This document shows positions 1 through 9,431 of a stretch of 46,095 bases of DNA, piece after piece. The notes under the pieces were generated by a model that was not told where the DNA came from, ran no database searches, and worked only from the letters and a program-made list of their open reading frames with translations. Both the position numbers and the translations under genes were made by a program. How positions within the stretch are numbered: the first letter of the stretch is position 1; each line of letters begins with the position of its first letter. The stretch comes from a virus. The stretch lies in IMG/VR virus record IMGVR_UViG_3300017783_000049, positions 1 to 46,095 of that record, one strand, 5' to 3'.

Positions 1-876
1 AGCTACATTCTTTGTGCTGCTTCCTTGTATGTAACCAGAAAGGATGGTTGAAGTCCCTGATGCTTGAGTGGCGTGAATGCCTCCAGTTGGGTATAGAGAT
101 ACACCGGCTGCAGTACCACTTAAAGCACTTCCGCCGACAGTAGTAGTTGAAGCAAATGTGGCGGATCCATCGTATCTCACACGAGCGACTGTAGTTCCAT
201 TGTAATTAGCAACAAAAGCGTCGGCGGCCGATGCTGTAATGCTTGAAGGACAATTGCCTAGAAATTGACCACGAACAGTTGAGGAGCCCGATGTGATTGT
301 ATTGCCAAACGTGGCGCTGCCATTCGCCTTAACATCTACGTTCTTTGTGCTGTTTAAGTAGCCTTCAAGAACAGTACTACTGCCGTTGGTTCTGTCTGTT
401 GAAAAATAAAGTCCATTTACTACGCTACCAAATGTGGCCCCTCCTGCCGCTGTTATGTTGCCATTGTTCTGGAGCAAAATAGCGTCTTGAGTTGCATTGC
501 TAGCATTACGTACTCTGAAATTTCCACCATCTTGAACTCTTAAGTCCCCACTAAAAGTACCTTGGCCACTAAATGTAGCACTGCCGTTTGCATTAATCCT
601 TGAAGTCGCAGTAGAAGTCCCCTGCAAAAATCCCATATAAACAGCACTGGTCCCTGACCCAGACGCTCTAGCTGCCTGAATAACCCCACTTTGAAGCATC
701 TTCGCCCCAACAGCACTGCCATCATTAGGGTCGCCACCACATTGAACTAGCGTATCAAACGTGACACCCCCGCCGGTCGCAAGTTTTGAAATAGGTAGAA
801 CAAAGCTAGAATGTAGATTTGCAGGTACAATTACATTGTCATCAATACCCGAGCCGCTAATTTTACTTAATCCCAT
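1..876 (-). CDS. Tail fibre-like structural protein, C-terminus cut by window edge
   Basis: The reading frame is open from an ATG at 876 to the first base of the window, 292 codons with no stop, so the gene continues to the left. The protein is rich in Gly, Ser, Thr, Ala and Asn and repeats a short unit of the type ANGSATFSG, ANGSATFG and YDGSATFAS roughly every 40-50 residues. The same DGSATFA unit occurs in the large S74 fibre gene at 4639-9384, which points to a beta-rich trimeric fibre shaft. Its N-terminus (MGLSKISGSGID) differs from the docking domain of the other fibres, so it may attach differently or follow another fibre. The frame opens only seven codons above this ATG, which limits start choice; no clear ribosome site is visible. 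It is the last gene of the fibre block that can be seen. Exact role unknown. Confidence 0.75.
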   Translation of the reverse strand, partial: MGLSKISGSGIDDNVIVPANLHSSFVLPISKLATGGGVTFDTLVQCGGDPNDGSAVGAKMLQSGVIQAARASGSGTSAVYMGFLQGTSTATSRINANGSATFSGQGTFSGDLRVQDGGNFRVRNASNATQDAILLQNNGNITAAGGATFGSVVNGLYFSTDRTNGSSTVLEGYLNSTKNVDVKANGSATFGNTITSGSSTVRGQFLGNCPSSITASAADAFVANYNGTTVARVRYDGSATFASTTTVGGSALSGTAAGVSLYPTGGIHATQASGTSTILSGYIQGSSTKNVA

Positions 877-909
877 CTGACTTGCGGCTAAAAATCTTTA
901 CTAGTCTGC

Positions 910-1221
910 CTAGTCTTCGGTTCCCTCAACGGCGGCCGGCTCGAGAATGTCTTCGTTTTCTTCCGTTTCATCAACGGCGGGCGGCACGGCAATGGATGTT
1001 TGGTAGGCTTCGATTACATCAGGCGTCCACAGTGCATTAGCAACCGCTTGGACCTGTTGACAATCTTCGCTTACATCCTCGCCCGGGGCGCGAACGTGCC
1101 GGTGATATGTTCGGCCCACTTCTTTGCCGTCCTTTTCGACAATATCGGCGCGTCTGCATTGAATAACGCTGAAAGGTGGGATGATCTCAATTTTGTGCTC
1201 TTGACGCTCTGTAAAAGCCAT
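910..1221 (-). CDS. Small conserved phage protein, fibre-block associated
   Basis: This 103-residue acidic protein has an N-terminus rich in charged beta-strand-like sequence (residues 1-45, ending around YHRHV), a middle segment VQAVANALWTPDVIEAYQ, and an acidic tail of Glu and Asp. From memory, proteins with the pattern RRADIV..DG.E......YHR....PG.D......VQ......WT..V...Y occur widely beside tail-fibre genes of marine and other phages, but no function is established. It lies between the 1,033-residue fibre and the truncated fibre, on the same strand, preceded by AGAGG about nine bases before the ATG. A virion accessory or fibre-assembly role is inference from position. Confidence 0.75.
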   Translation of the reverse strand: MAFTERQEHKIEIIPPFSVIQCRRADIVEKDGKEVGRTYHRHVRAPGEDVSEDCQQVQAVANALWTPDVIEAYQTSIAVPPAVDETEENEDILEPAAVEGTED

Positions 1222-1277
1222 TAGGATTTACCTCTAGTAAAAACTGATTTAGGTTTTAGTTTTAAGCCATTCGCGGG

Positions 1278-4200
1278 CTAAGCAACCAACAACGCACCGG
1301 AGCCAGAAAACTCAAGTGCCCCTGTTGTCCAATTAATGCCATGTGTAACTCCATACATGTTTAAAGATGCAGCGCCGCTGGTCCCATTAGCCTGCCACCT
1401 AGTGCCACTAGCAGTGCCACCGCCCGTCGAGTTTGTTGAAAAATTATAGTGAGTACCGTTGATCCCCATATAACCGCCAGGAATAAACTGATAAGCACCC
1501 GCCGTTAAAGTTTTTAGATTAAATGGGAGTCCAGTTAAAATCCATGTTCCTGCACCGCTACCGAATGTTCCATTGTTTATGTAAACATAAAAAGATATAT
1601 AAAGAAGATTACCGATTTTCGTATATTTTCCAATTCTAGTCGTATAAGAGGAAATAGTACCTGATCCACTTTTACCTAGCGTTGGGGTAAAAGAACCCTC
1701 TTCGTAATCATCTAACGCATTTGCTTGCGCAGTATCACCGTTAAATGTAAGCCCGCCACCTGAAAGAAGTCGCATTCTTTCGCTGCCATATGTATTCCCG
1801 CCATTCGTATAAAACAGCAGGCTCCCCGTATTAGTTCCAGACCTGTAAGTACCTATTTGGCATAAATCCTCATTAGCGCCGCTGTCTGTATATGATAGAA
1901 AACCATAATCATTATTTGATCTGTTTCTAATGCTAAGGGCAAAAGCTCCTGATGCTGATGATTCAATTTGAACCGGTGCTGGTGTAGATTTAGATCCCAC
2001 CCCCGTTGTATTTACTAACAACCGACCACTTGAGTCGATTCGCATCCGCTCAGGCGCGGACGCTTGTCCACCATCATTAGTGTAAAATCTCAAAGAAGCA
2101 GGGAAAGCACTGGCGCTAGGTGTTCCATCTACACTTGACTGAATGTATGCAAAATCACCACCATTAAGTGAGGTAAACAATAAACGCCCAATAGTATCTC
2201 CATTGGACATAGATGCTGCATTTAGGCCGCGCTTAATAGTTATATAACCGGCACCTGTTGCGCCTGATCTGTTTCCACTTACTTCAAGAAAACTGTAAGG
2301 AGTTTGAGTGCCTACTGATGTTTTTGTCGTAGCGCCAATAAGAACCACTCCCGAACTGTCGATTCTCATCCGCTCGTCTGAAGACAAGCCATCTGCTGCA
2401 CCTGTGTAAAACTCTATATTCCCAGAACTTCCACGGATTTCTAAGTCATTGCCGCCTAGCTGCATATAAGACTTATACTGATTGCCATCATTCAGCATGA
2501 AACACGGAAAACTGTCTTTAAAAATCTCTAGGTCTTTTGCTGGGGCCGTTGTTCCAACGCCAAGCTTGCCGGCGAATGTCCCCGTTCCGTCAATTCCAAC
2601 TTTAAACTTTTGACTGCTATCAACAAATCCAAGGTATAAGGCAGCAGTCGCAGATAGAGTGCCTGTGCGATTGACTGTATAGAAAGAGCCATTGCCAGTA
2701 GTCTCAACTTTCCCGTCAGACTTAATAAGAACTGTGTTGGCTGAACCATTGTTTCCAGTGAACACAAATCCAGAGGTATTGTTATTTTGTGAATAGATTC
2801 CACCATAAGAAGCAGAGTTCGTATAAGCTTTGATTCCGTAATCATTATATGAAGTAGTACCAGCCCTGATATCCCCAGTTACATGTAACGCATGGGAGGG
2901 ATTTGACGTTCCGATCCCAACGCGACCAGAATTGTTAATTATCATTACATCTGAATTATTATATTCATCTCTAATCAGAAAATGACCATTTGCACCGTTT
3001 GTGGATATTGAGAAGGCGTTATTAGTACCTTCAGTCAGAATAAACTTACCCGTATACTGAAGCTTTAAGTCGCCCGTGCTATCGATTCGCATTCGCTCGA
3101 TAGCATTAGTTCCAAACGACATGAAACTATTTTCTTTATTCCAAATATAATTATCGTTACCATCCTGCTGGATCATAAAGCCACTACCTGCGGTTGCTCC
3201 AGTAGTGCTATTTGAAAGCATCAGTTCACTTGATGCGTCAGAAGTATGTAACTGAAGATCTCGAACAGGTGTGCAACCGATACCTACCTTGCCCCCAAAC
3301 CTAGCGTTGCCATTAGCCAGGATCTCAGAAGTTAAAGTTGACCCTTGATATCCTTCGAAGACTTGCAAAGAACCGCTAGCCCTGCGTGAAATAACATTAC
3401 CAAATGGACGGAGATGCACACCTGTGCCAGATGTGGCTGTACTACCAACACTGACGCTGCCCGAGCCATCGATTCGCATCGCCTCGGTGTTACTTATAAA
3501 AAATTTAACGACAGTTGGCTCAAACGATGACATACTGTTTTGTGAGCCATCTAAAAGACTAATTCTGTTTCCAGATGAAGTCTGCAGATAAAGAGCGTTA
3601 TCTGTATTTCGTGAAAAAATTCTTGCTGTTCCCGCAGAAGGTATTGCAACAGAGCCGAGTGAAATAGCACCAGAAACGTCAAGAGTAGAGCTTGGCGACG
3701 AAGTTCCAATCCCTAGATTGCCCCCAAACGTAGCGCCGCCTGAGTAGGTGCCTGTAGTGGCAGTTACAGCGCCACTGCCAATGTCACTTTGTATCAGTGC
3801 TACCGTACCCGTCTTACCAGCAACAGACATTACTGGAGATAACGTTGGTTTATTCGTTAAGTCGTCGTAATCGCCTGAAGTAGCAACCGTCGCAAAGCTT
3901 CCGCTAAGGATGCCCACCATGCCGAAAAAATCTGAGCCCGATGCAGGGGCTGCTAGAAAGATAATGTCTGTTCCGTTTGCCGTGTTTGAGATATAGAAAC
4001 CGTCAGTGCCTGATGATCCTGCATGAGGCTCTTGGACTACCCCGTCAATGCTAATTAATAGTTGAGATGCTGACGAAAGGTTGCTAATGACTGTGCCGCT
4101 CGCGTCGCGCAGTTGAAATCGGGTCTCTGATCCATCAAAACTGTCAGCGTTCCCACTATTTGTCTTTTCATAAAGCAAGACCTTAACTGCTGATGAAGGC

Positions 4201-4379
4201 CCACTACCGCCACCACTGCCGGATCCAACCTCTATGATCGACGCGGTTCCATTATCCTTCTTGAAAAATAATTTACCGTCAAAAGTGTTTACTGCTAGCT
4301 CACCCAGAGATAAATCCGAAATATTTGGAACGCCGCCAGAGGTCGAACTTCTTTTAAGCCTGACAGTAGTGTCTGTCAT
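1278..4379 (-). CDS. Tail fibre with docking domain and receptor-binding-like C-terminus
   Basis: A 1,033-residue structural protein. Residues 1-55 (VRLKRSSTSG, GELAVNTFDGKLFFKKDNGT) form the docking-type N-terminus shared with five other genes here and resembling the N-terminal domain of the phage major tropism determinant. The shaft has repeated units GNLGIGTSSPSSTL, GRVGIGTSNPSHAL and GKLGVGTTAPAKDL alternating with ERMRIDSSG units, typical of long trimeric fibres. The C-terminal 150 residues (LDDYEEGSFTPTLG, IGKYTKIGNLLYISFYV, GLPF) match a beta-sandwich end common on phage fibres, probably the receptor-contacting tip. Unlike the neighbour at 4639-9384, it has no S74 self-cleaving chaperone, so its trimerisation may be handled internally or by the 57-residue protein just upstream. 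Confidence 0.9.
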   Translation of the reverse strand: MTDTTVRLKRSSTSGGVPNISDLSLGELAVNTFDGKLFFKKDNGTASIIEVGSGSGGGSGPSSAVKVLLYEKTNSGNADSFDGSETRFQLRDASGTVISNLSSASQLLISIDGVVQEPHAGSSGTDGFYISNTANGTDIIFLAAPASGSDFFGMVGILSGSFATVATSGDYDDLTNKPTLSPVMSVAGKTGTVALIQSDIGSGAVTATTGTYSGGATFGGNLGIGTSSPSSTLDVSGAISLGSVAIPSAGTARIFSRNTDNALYLQTSSGNRISLLDGSQNSMSSFEPTVVKFFISNTEAMRIDGSGSVSVGSTATSGTGVHLRPFGNVISRRASGSLQVFEGYQGSTLTSEILANGNARFGGKVGIGCTPVRDLQLHTSDASSELMLSNSTTGATAGSGFMIQQDGNDNYIWNKENSFMSFGTNAIERMRIDSTGDLKLQYTGKFILTEGTNNAFSISTNGANGHFLIRDEYNNSDVMIINNSGRVGIGTSNPSHALHVTGDIRAGTTSYNDYGIKAYTNSASYGGIYSQNNNTSGFVFTGNNGSANTVLIKSDGKVETTGNGSFYTVNRTGTLSATAALYLGFVDSSQKFKVGIDGTGTFAGKLGVGTTAPAKDLEIFKDSFPCFMLNDGNQYKSYMQLGGNDLEIRGSSGNIEFYTGAADGLSSDERMRIDSSGVVLIGATTKTSVGTQTPYSFLEVSGNRSGATGAGYITIKRGLNAASMSNGDTIGRLLFTSLNGGDFAYIQSSVDGTPSASAFPASLRFYTNDGGQASAPERMRIDSSGRLLVNTTGVGSKSTPAPVQIESSASGAFALSIRNRSNNDYGFLSYTDSGANEDLCQIGTYRSGTNTGSLLFYTNGGNTYGSERMRLLSGGGLTFNGDTAQANALDDYEEGSFTPTLGKSGSGTISSYTTRIGKYTKIGNLLYISFYVYINNGTFGSGAGTWILTGLPFNLKTLTAGAYQFIPGGYMGINGTHYNFSTNSTGGGTASGTRWQANGTSGAASLNMYGVTHGINWTTGALEFSGSGALLVA

Positions 4380-4433
4380 TTATCGTCTCCTTTGGCGGTC
4401 TTGCTATGTTATATTGCCATTATTTTGACACTA

Positions 4434-4607
4434 TTATTCATTTGACTCCTCTTGAGCCTCCCGAGCACTTAAATACTCAATAACTCCTTGATACTTCAAA
4501 AGCAATTCACGTTTTTGCATTGCTTGTGAGTTTAGCGATTCAATCTCGCTAATAAGGACTTTTTGAGACTCTTGAAGCTTTGTAAGTTCAGGGTTGGTTT
4601 CAGCCAT
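4434..4607 (-). CDS. Small coiled-coil protein between two tail fibres
   Basis: A 57-residue frame starts at ATG 4607 (in the context TAAAATGGC, which also precedes several other starts here) and ends at TAA 4434. The sequence begins MAETNPELTKLQESQKVL and runs almost without interruption as a charged amphipathic helix (EIESLN, QKRELLLKYQG, IEYLSAREAQEE), so a coiled coil is likely. It fits exactly between the S74 fibre and the next fibre on the same strand. Similar-sized coiled-coil proteins often sit next to fibre genes in cyanophages; a fibre-assembly chaperone or small trimerising partner is a reasonable inference, not shown. Confidence 0.7.
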   Translation of the reverse strand: MAETNPELTKLQESQKVLISEIESLNSQAMQKRELLLKYQGVIEYLSAREAQEESNE

Positions 4608-4638
4608 TTTAGTAATTTAGCTGCTTTCATTATACCAG

Positions 4639-7600
4639 TTATTTCATCGACTCAATCGTTTTACTCAAAGAGTCAATTTGCACCTGTTGCTCCTGAATTG
4701 CTTTGATCATAGGTGCTATCAATTCTAAATAGTTCATGCTTAAAACATCTTGACCATCTTTGACTTTACTATCTTGATAGCCTGCAAAATCCACGCCTGT
4801 TTCATCAATTATTTCTTTTACCTCTTGTGCGATTAGACCGTGATGTAAACGAGTACCACTGCGAGACCCGTCTTTAGGCACAGGCACAAGTCTTGCTTCT
4901 TTGTCAAATTGGCCGGGATTGTCCGGGTTTTCTACTTCGTCAAATACCTCATCAAAGTAATTATCACGGTAATCCCATTTATAAGCACGCGGTTTTAATT
5001 TTTTGATAAAATCTAATCCGAGGAATTCGTCTTGTATATCAATCTTGTCACGTTCATCAGATCGGTTACTTAAACCATAATAATGCAAGGTAGCATTTGT
5101 GTTACCAGCAACCACTTGATTGCTACCACTAGGTCGAGAATCATATCCTAGGCAGGTTGTATTTGAATAGTTTTCAACATTGTTAGTGCTACCACCGGCA
5201 GTGTAAAAGTCTGATCTGTAGCCAATTCCAGTACAGTAATCACCATATTTTTTATTTTTTCCTGCATCAACACCGACATAAGTCCCAAAACCACCTGTCG
5301 TAACCGCTTGTTGTGCCCTAGCTCCTATCAAAGTGTTTTCGTGGCCGGTAGACATGTCGTAACCAGCAAATGACCCAACTACTGTATTAAGATCTCCGCT
5401 AGCAGTAAGAAATGTTCTAGCAGAATTTCCAATTATCGTGTTGTGCATCAAGCCAGATCCGGCGGTTGTTTCGCGGCCATCATGAATGCGGAGGTTGCCA
5501 CACTTAATTGCATCAACGAACAATGATGCTATGTTAAAAGTATTAGTATTTGTAAATCCTGACATGAAAATAGCTTTTCCATCGGCTAATAATAAATTGC
5601 CACTAGAATCTGTCTGTATGAATGATGATGCATGCACACCATCTACAGTATCAGCATCTAGTCCTGAACCTGAACCGTCATTACCTGAATCCCAGATCGT
5701 TTGGTTGCCATCCCTGAGAAGTGACCCACTAGATGGAACCATCAGCCGCCAGTTTCCGGTCTCGTTTAAGAAACCAATCTGACTGCCATTGTTTGCGTAA
5801 ACAAAACCTCTTGTAGTTCCATTGTTTGTCTCCAGTCTTAAACCACAAGTATTTTCAGCGGTCCTGAATCGCATAGTGGCGCCGCTTGCCGGGTAGATGT
5901 GCCATCCAGCCGATGAGCTTCCAGCCCAATATAAGCCTACATTAGTTGTATTAAAATCAATCCAATTATCAGGCTGATAATAAGAACTACTAGAGCCCTT
6001 GTTCATATAAACAGAACCTTGCAATCCGTCTAACAAATCAGCATCTAATCCTGAACCTGCGCCGTCGTTTCCTGCGTGCCATGCAGTGTCTCCGTCAATT
6101 TTGACAGCCTGAGCATGTACAGTCCCCCAGCGCAAGGCATTAGCTCCAAGGTTCTTCCCCCCGTTACTACTCGGGACAAAGGCGTTTGCATTGAATTCTG
6201 AATGCGTGCCGCCGTTTGTAGTAAGGATTTCTAACGTATTTGCTGTCGAATTGTAATCAAATCCACCGTTAGATGAGCCACCAAGAAATAGCCTGCTTAC
6301 AGTTAAGTTTCCCGTCATCGTGTCTGATTGGTCAGACCTTAAGAAATTAGCCCCTTGGATACCGTCAACAGTGTCAGCATCCAGTCCTGAACCTGAACCG
6401 TCGTTTCCTGCGTGCCAGATTGTTTGATATGAGCCATCGTAATATTTAAGCCCGTTTGTATCAATGCGTATGCCTTCGCCGAGTATGCTGTGCCATAGGT
6501 ATATATTTGAAGCGCCTGATTGCAGATAGGCAGTATTTGTTGTTCCATTCTGGAATCGAATATAAGGGTTAGCACTGCCCGAAAGCCTTATCTTTTCGTC
6601 TGCTGATGTAGTGATAATGTTTACTGCATTATCCCGTAAGAAACTAGAGGCATGCAAACCATCTAAAGTATCAGCATCTAGCCCTGAACCTGAACCGTCA
6701 TTACCTGCGTGCCAAACGGTGTTAGTGCCCTCATGCCTGATTGTGCCATAGATATCGGCGTAAGTATTGTTATGCCTGTACGCCCAAGATCCATCATTAC
6801 TTAATAAACCAAAACCGGAAGAGTCAAAATAAACATAACCTTTTCGTCCTGTAGAGCCCCCCTGACTTGCATTGTATTGATCATAGAATACAAGCCCAGC
6901 ACCTGAATCAATGTGCCAATAGGTGATGCCAGCAGAGTAAAAATGTTTCGTAGTATTTTGGTTATACAATCCTTCACCAGCGCTGTTGTTTCTAAACCAA
7001 GCTCCAGAATAAATATTTTCAAATGTGACGTTTGCTGATGTTCCTAGATGTTGGCCATCACAAGTATCAGCATCTAGCCCTGAACCTGAACCGTCGTTTC
7101 CTGCGTGCCAAACGGTGTTTAACGCTGATCCAACAGTTACACTTCCCGTATTGTTATAGTTAAAATTAACGCCAGCGGCTGCGGTGGGGTTTAAATACAA
7201 AAGACTCGTGCTGTCGTTTATATCAATTGAGTTATACAGAGCAAGATATCCAACTTTAATATTGCCAGCCACTACACCCCTGTTGTTAGTTTTGCCCCCA
7301 GCATCAAGGGCTGTGACTGTCAGCGTCCCTGACATCGTGTCTGATTGGTCAGACCGTACAAAACTAGATGCGTGTAATCCATCAACAGTGTCCGCATCAG
7401 TTCCACCGCTTCCAACAGGCACATTAGTAAAATTATTGTAATCGAGATAATATGATCCCTGCTGGCCATCTAAAATATCAGCGTCTAGACCTGATCCTGA
7501 GCCGTCATTACCTGAGTGCCATATTGTTCGATATGAGCCGTTGTTATAATAAGCAAACCCGTTTGTATCAATACGAATTCCTTCGTTTGTTACACTGTGC

Positions 7601-9384
7601 CATAGCCAAATATCTGAAGGGCCTGATTGCAGATAAGCAGCATTTGTCGTTCCTGACTGGAATCGAATGTAAGGGTTAGTACTCCCCGAGAGCCTTATCT
7701 TTTCATCTGTTGATTTAGTTATATGTGCAAGGCCCGCAAATGTGGCGGCTCCTGCGGCTGTGATATTTACCGTAGGACTAGAAACTGCACCTGCATAAGC
7801 CTCTAGTACTGTGTTTGTACTACCCGATGGTTGCTGAAATAATATGCTGCCACTTGAATACAGCCTTGTTCCTGAAACATTAGTAGCACCGCCATTAATA
7901 GTTCCTGAGTCAATATTACCCGCAAATGTGGCGGATCCGTCGTACTTTAGGACGAACGCATCATTTTTAGCCCAGACCGCGTATGTATCCGAGCCGCCCA
8001 TCGTCACCTGAGCACCGGTAGCGCGAGTGAGTTGGACGTTACTGGATGCGGCGAACGCTACTCCAGAAACATTACCCGCAAATGAGGCGGCTCCGTCCCC
8101 TCCTATTGATGCCGCCAGGGTATTACTTGAATTATAAAATTCAGCGCAATTTGAGTAACCGGCTCCACCAGCACTAACCGCTAAACCAACTTGGTTGTAT
8201 ACACCACCAACCGCCAACTGCGCATTTTTAGACGAATTACCGATATTTACGTCACCAGCAAATGTGGCGGCCCCTGTACTGGTTAATGTCAGCGGAGTAT
8301 GAGGTGCTCCGGTGCTAGGACCAACTTTAAACTCAAGACTTCCAAACGTAGAAGCATTTGAGCCGTAAGCTCTGATTTGAGAAAGAGTTGTAGTTTCTTG
8401 ACTAAATTTTAATGTGCTGGCTTCATTTATGGTGTTTTGTCCTGAGGTAGAAATCGTACCGTCTGCGGAGACACTCCCAGATACGGTTAAGGATCCGGTC
8501 ATGCTGTCTGACGTGTCGGACCTTAAGAAACTAGATGCGTGTAGATTGTCTACAGTATCAGCATTACTTGAATTTGCGACTGCATCTGCAGCTTCCCAGT
8601 AAGAATTAGTATCGTCCCATGTCAAGACCTGACCATCAGTAGGAGTAGTAGAATCTACGTTACTTAAGTCTCCAAGATTGCTTGGAATAGTTGGCTTGTT
8701 TAATATCTGAGCGTCACCAGATGTTGCATTAAAATCCGCTTTTACATTAATTTCTGCATTCGATTGAATGCTGTCAAGCTTTGTCTTATCAGTCCCTGAC
8801 ATTAAGCCAGCGGTTCCGCCAGCACCAACAAGGGGTAGCGCTACATTTGAACCCGTAGATGAGTTCAATGATCTTGTAGCTGAAGTGTATGTTAAGTCTG
8901 TCCCTACGTTAGTTTCGGCGCCAGTGGCTATCCCGTCAAGCTTAGTCTTGTCCGAACCCGTCATAAGTCCTGACGTACTGCCCGCTACGACTTCAGGCAG
9001 CGTGGCATTGCCCCCAGTAGATGATTGGATTTCTCGACTGTTAGCTACGTAACTTAAGCCAGTCCCTATATTTACTTCAGCGCCAGCAGCTATGCCATCC
9101 AACTTGCTCTTATCTGTACTGGACATAAGCCCAGAATTACTTGTCGTAACATTAGTTATGACAGCATTATTCCCTGAGCTAGAAGATATAGTTCTAGTAC
9201 TTGCAGTCCATGTTAAGTCACATCCTAGCCCAACTTCGATAACGCTCGGGGTTCCATCATCTTTTTTTAAAAAAAGCTTACCATCATAAGTATTTACAGC
9301 TAATTCGCCTAATTGCAAATCATTAACATCAGGAGTATTGCCCGTAGTCCCCGATCTTCTTAGCTTGATCACAAAATCGGGCAT
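4639..9384 (-). CDS. Giant tail fibre with C-terminal S74 intramolecular chaperone
   Basis: A 1,581-residue fibre. The first 55 residues are the shared docking domain (VIKLRRSGTTG, GELAVNTYDGKLFLKKDDGT). Next come three copies of a GLMSGTDKTKLDGI..GAE.N unit (residues about 80-215), then a long shaft with six WHAGNDGSGSGLDAD..DG units and DGSATFAG-type units. The last 140 residues are a peptidase S74 chaperone: SDERDK places Ser1442 and Lys1447 at the spacing of the known catalytic Ser-Lys dyad, followed by LGLDFIKKLKPRAYKWDY, HHGLIAQEV, a MNYLELIAP segment and a terminal coiled coil. In this family the domain drives trimer folding and then cuts itself off. Expected to be a receptor-binding side or tip fibre. 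Confidence 0.93.
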   Translation of the reverse strand: MPDFVIKLRRSGTTGNTPDVNDLQLGELAVNTYDGKLFLKKDDGTPSVIEVGLGCDLTWTASTRTISSSSGNNAVITNVTTSNSGLMSSTDKSKLDGIAAGAEVNIGTGLSYVANSREIQSSTGGNATLPEVVAGSTSGLMTGSDKTKLDGIATGAETNVGTDLTYTSATRSLNSSTGSNVALPLVGAGGTAGLMSGTDKTKLDSIQSNAEINVKADFNATSGDAQILNKPTIPSNLGDLSNVDSTTPTDGQVLTWDDTNSYWEAADAVANSSNADTVDNLHASSFLRSDTSDSMTGSLTVSGSVSADGTISTSGQNTINEASTLKFSQETTTLSQIRAYGSNASTFGSLEFKVGPSTGAPHTPLTLTSTGAATFAGDVNIGNSSKNAQLAVGGVYNQVGLAVSAGGAGYSNCAEFYNSSNTLAASIGGDGAASFAGNVSGVAFAASSNVQLTRATGAQVTMGGSDTYAVWAKNDAFVLKYDGSATFAGNIDSGTINGGATNVSGTRLYSSGSILFQQPSGSTNTVLEAYAGAVSSPTVNITAAGAATFAGLAHITKSTDEKIRLSGSTNPYIRFQSGTTNAAYLQSGPSDIWLWHSVTNEGIRIDTNGFAYYNNGSYRTIWHSGNDGSGSGLDADILDGQQGSYYLDYNNFTNVPVGSGGTDADTVDGLHASSFVRSDQSDTMSGTLTVTALDAGGKTNNRGVVAGNIKVGYLALYNSIDINDSTSLLYLNPTAAAGVNFNYNNTGSVTVGSALNTVWHAGNDGSGSGLDADTCDGQHLGTSANVTFENIYSGAWFRNNSAGEGLYNQNTTKHFYSAGITYWHIDSGAGLVFYDQYNASQGGSTGRKGYVYFDSSGFGLLSNDGSWAYRHNNTYADIYGTIRHEGTNTVWHAGNDGSGSGLDADTLDGLHASSFLRDNAVNIITTSADEKIRLSGSANPYIRFQNGTTNTAYLQSGASNIYLWHSILGEGIRIDTNGLKYYDGSYQTIWHAGNDGSGSGLDADTVDGIQGANFLRSDQSDTMTGNLTVSRLFLGGSSNGGFDYNSTANTLEILTTNGGTHSEFNANAFVPSSNGGKNLGANALRWGTVHAQAVKIDGDTAWHAGNDGAGSGLDADLLDGLQGSVYMNKGSSSSYYQPDNWIDFNTTNVGLYWAGSSSAGWHIYPASGATMRFRTAENTCGLRLETNNGTTRGFVYANNGSQIGFLNETGNWRLMVPSSGSLLRDGNQTIWDSGNDGSGSGLDADTVDGVHASSFIQTDSSGNLLLADGKAIFMSGFTNTNTFNIASLFVDAIKCGNLRIHDGRETTAGSGLMHNTIIGNSARTFLTASGDLNTVVGSFAGYDMSTGHENTLIGARAQQAVTTGGFGTYVGVDAGKNKKYGDYCTGIGYRSDFYTAGGSTNNVENYSNTTCLGYDSRPSGSNQVVAGNTNATLHYYGLSNRSDERDKIDIQDEFLGLDFIKKLKPRAYKWDYRDNYFDEVFDEVENPDNPGQFDKEARLVPVPKDGSRSGTRLHHGLIAQEVKEIIDETGVDFAGYQDSKVKDGQDVLSMNYLELIAPMIKAIQEQQVQIDSLSKTIESMK
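5645..7530 (-). repeat. Intragenic fibre shaft repeats (GNDGSGSGLDAD units)
   Basis: Within the giant fibre gene, near-identical DNA segments encoding WHAGNDGSGSGLDADTVDG or close variants recur six times, around 5650, 6040, 6375, 6670, 7070 and 7480, with two looser copies (GGTDADTVDGLHASSF near 7385 and SNADTVDNLHASSF near 8545). A longer duplication of about 80 codons is superimposed: the stretch around 6362-6605 and that around 7467-7712 both encode EKIRLSGS.NPYIRFQ.GTTN.AYLQSG......WHS....GIRIDTNG. These repeats are substrates for recombination that would change shaft length. Confidence 0.85.
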
Positions 9385-9431
9385 GTCCTAACCTTCGCTA
9401 CACATATTCTGCCGTATATATTAATTATATC

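Noticed and set aside
540-740. Minus frame of 66 residues near the left end
   Set aside because: Lies inside the better supported truncated fibre frame, which has the DGSATFA repeat pattern; composition is not protein-like.
5645-7530. Regular repeats in the fibre gene as a CRISPR-like array
   Set aside because: The repeats are in frame, encode GNDGSGSGLDAD and vary in spacing, as in fibre shafts.
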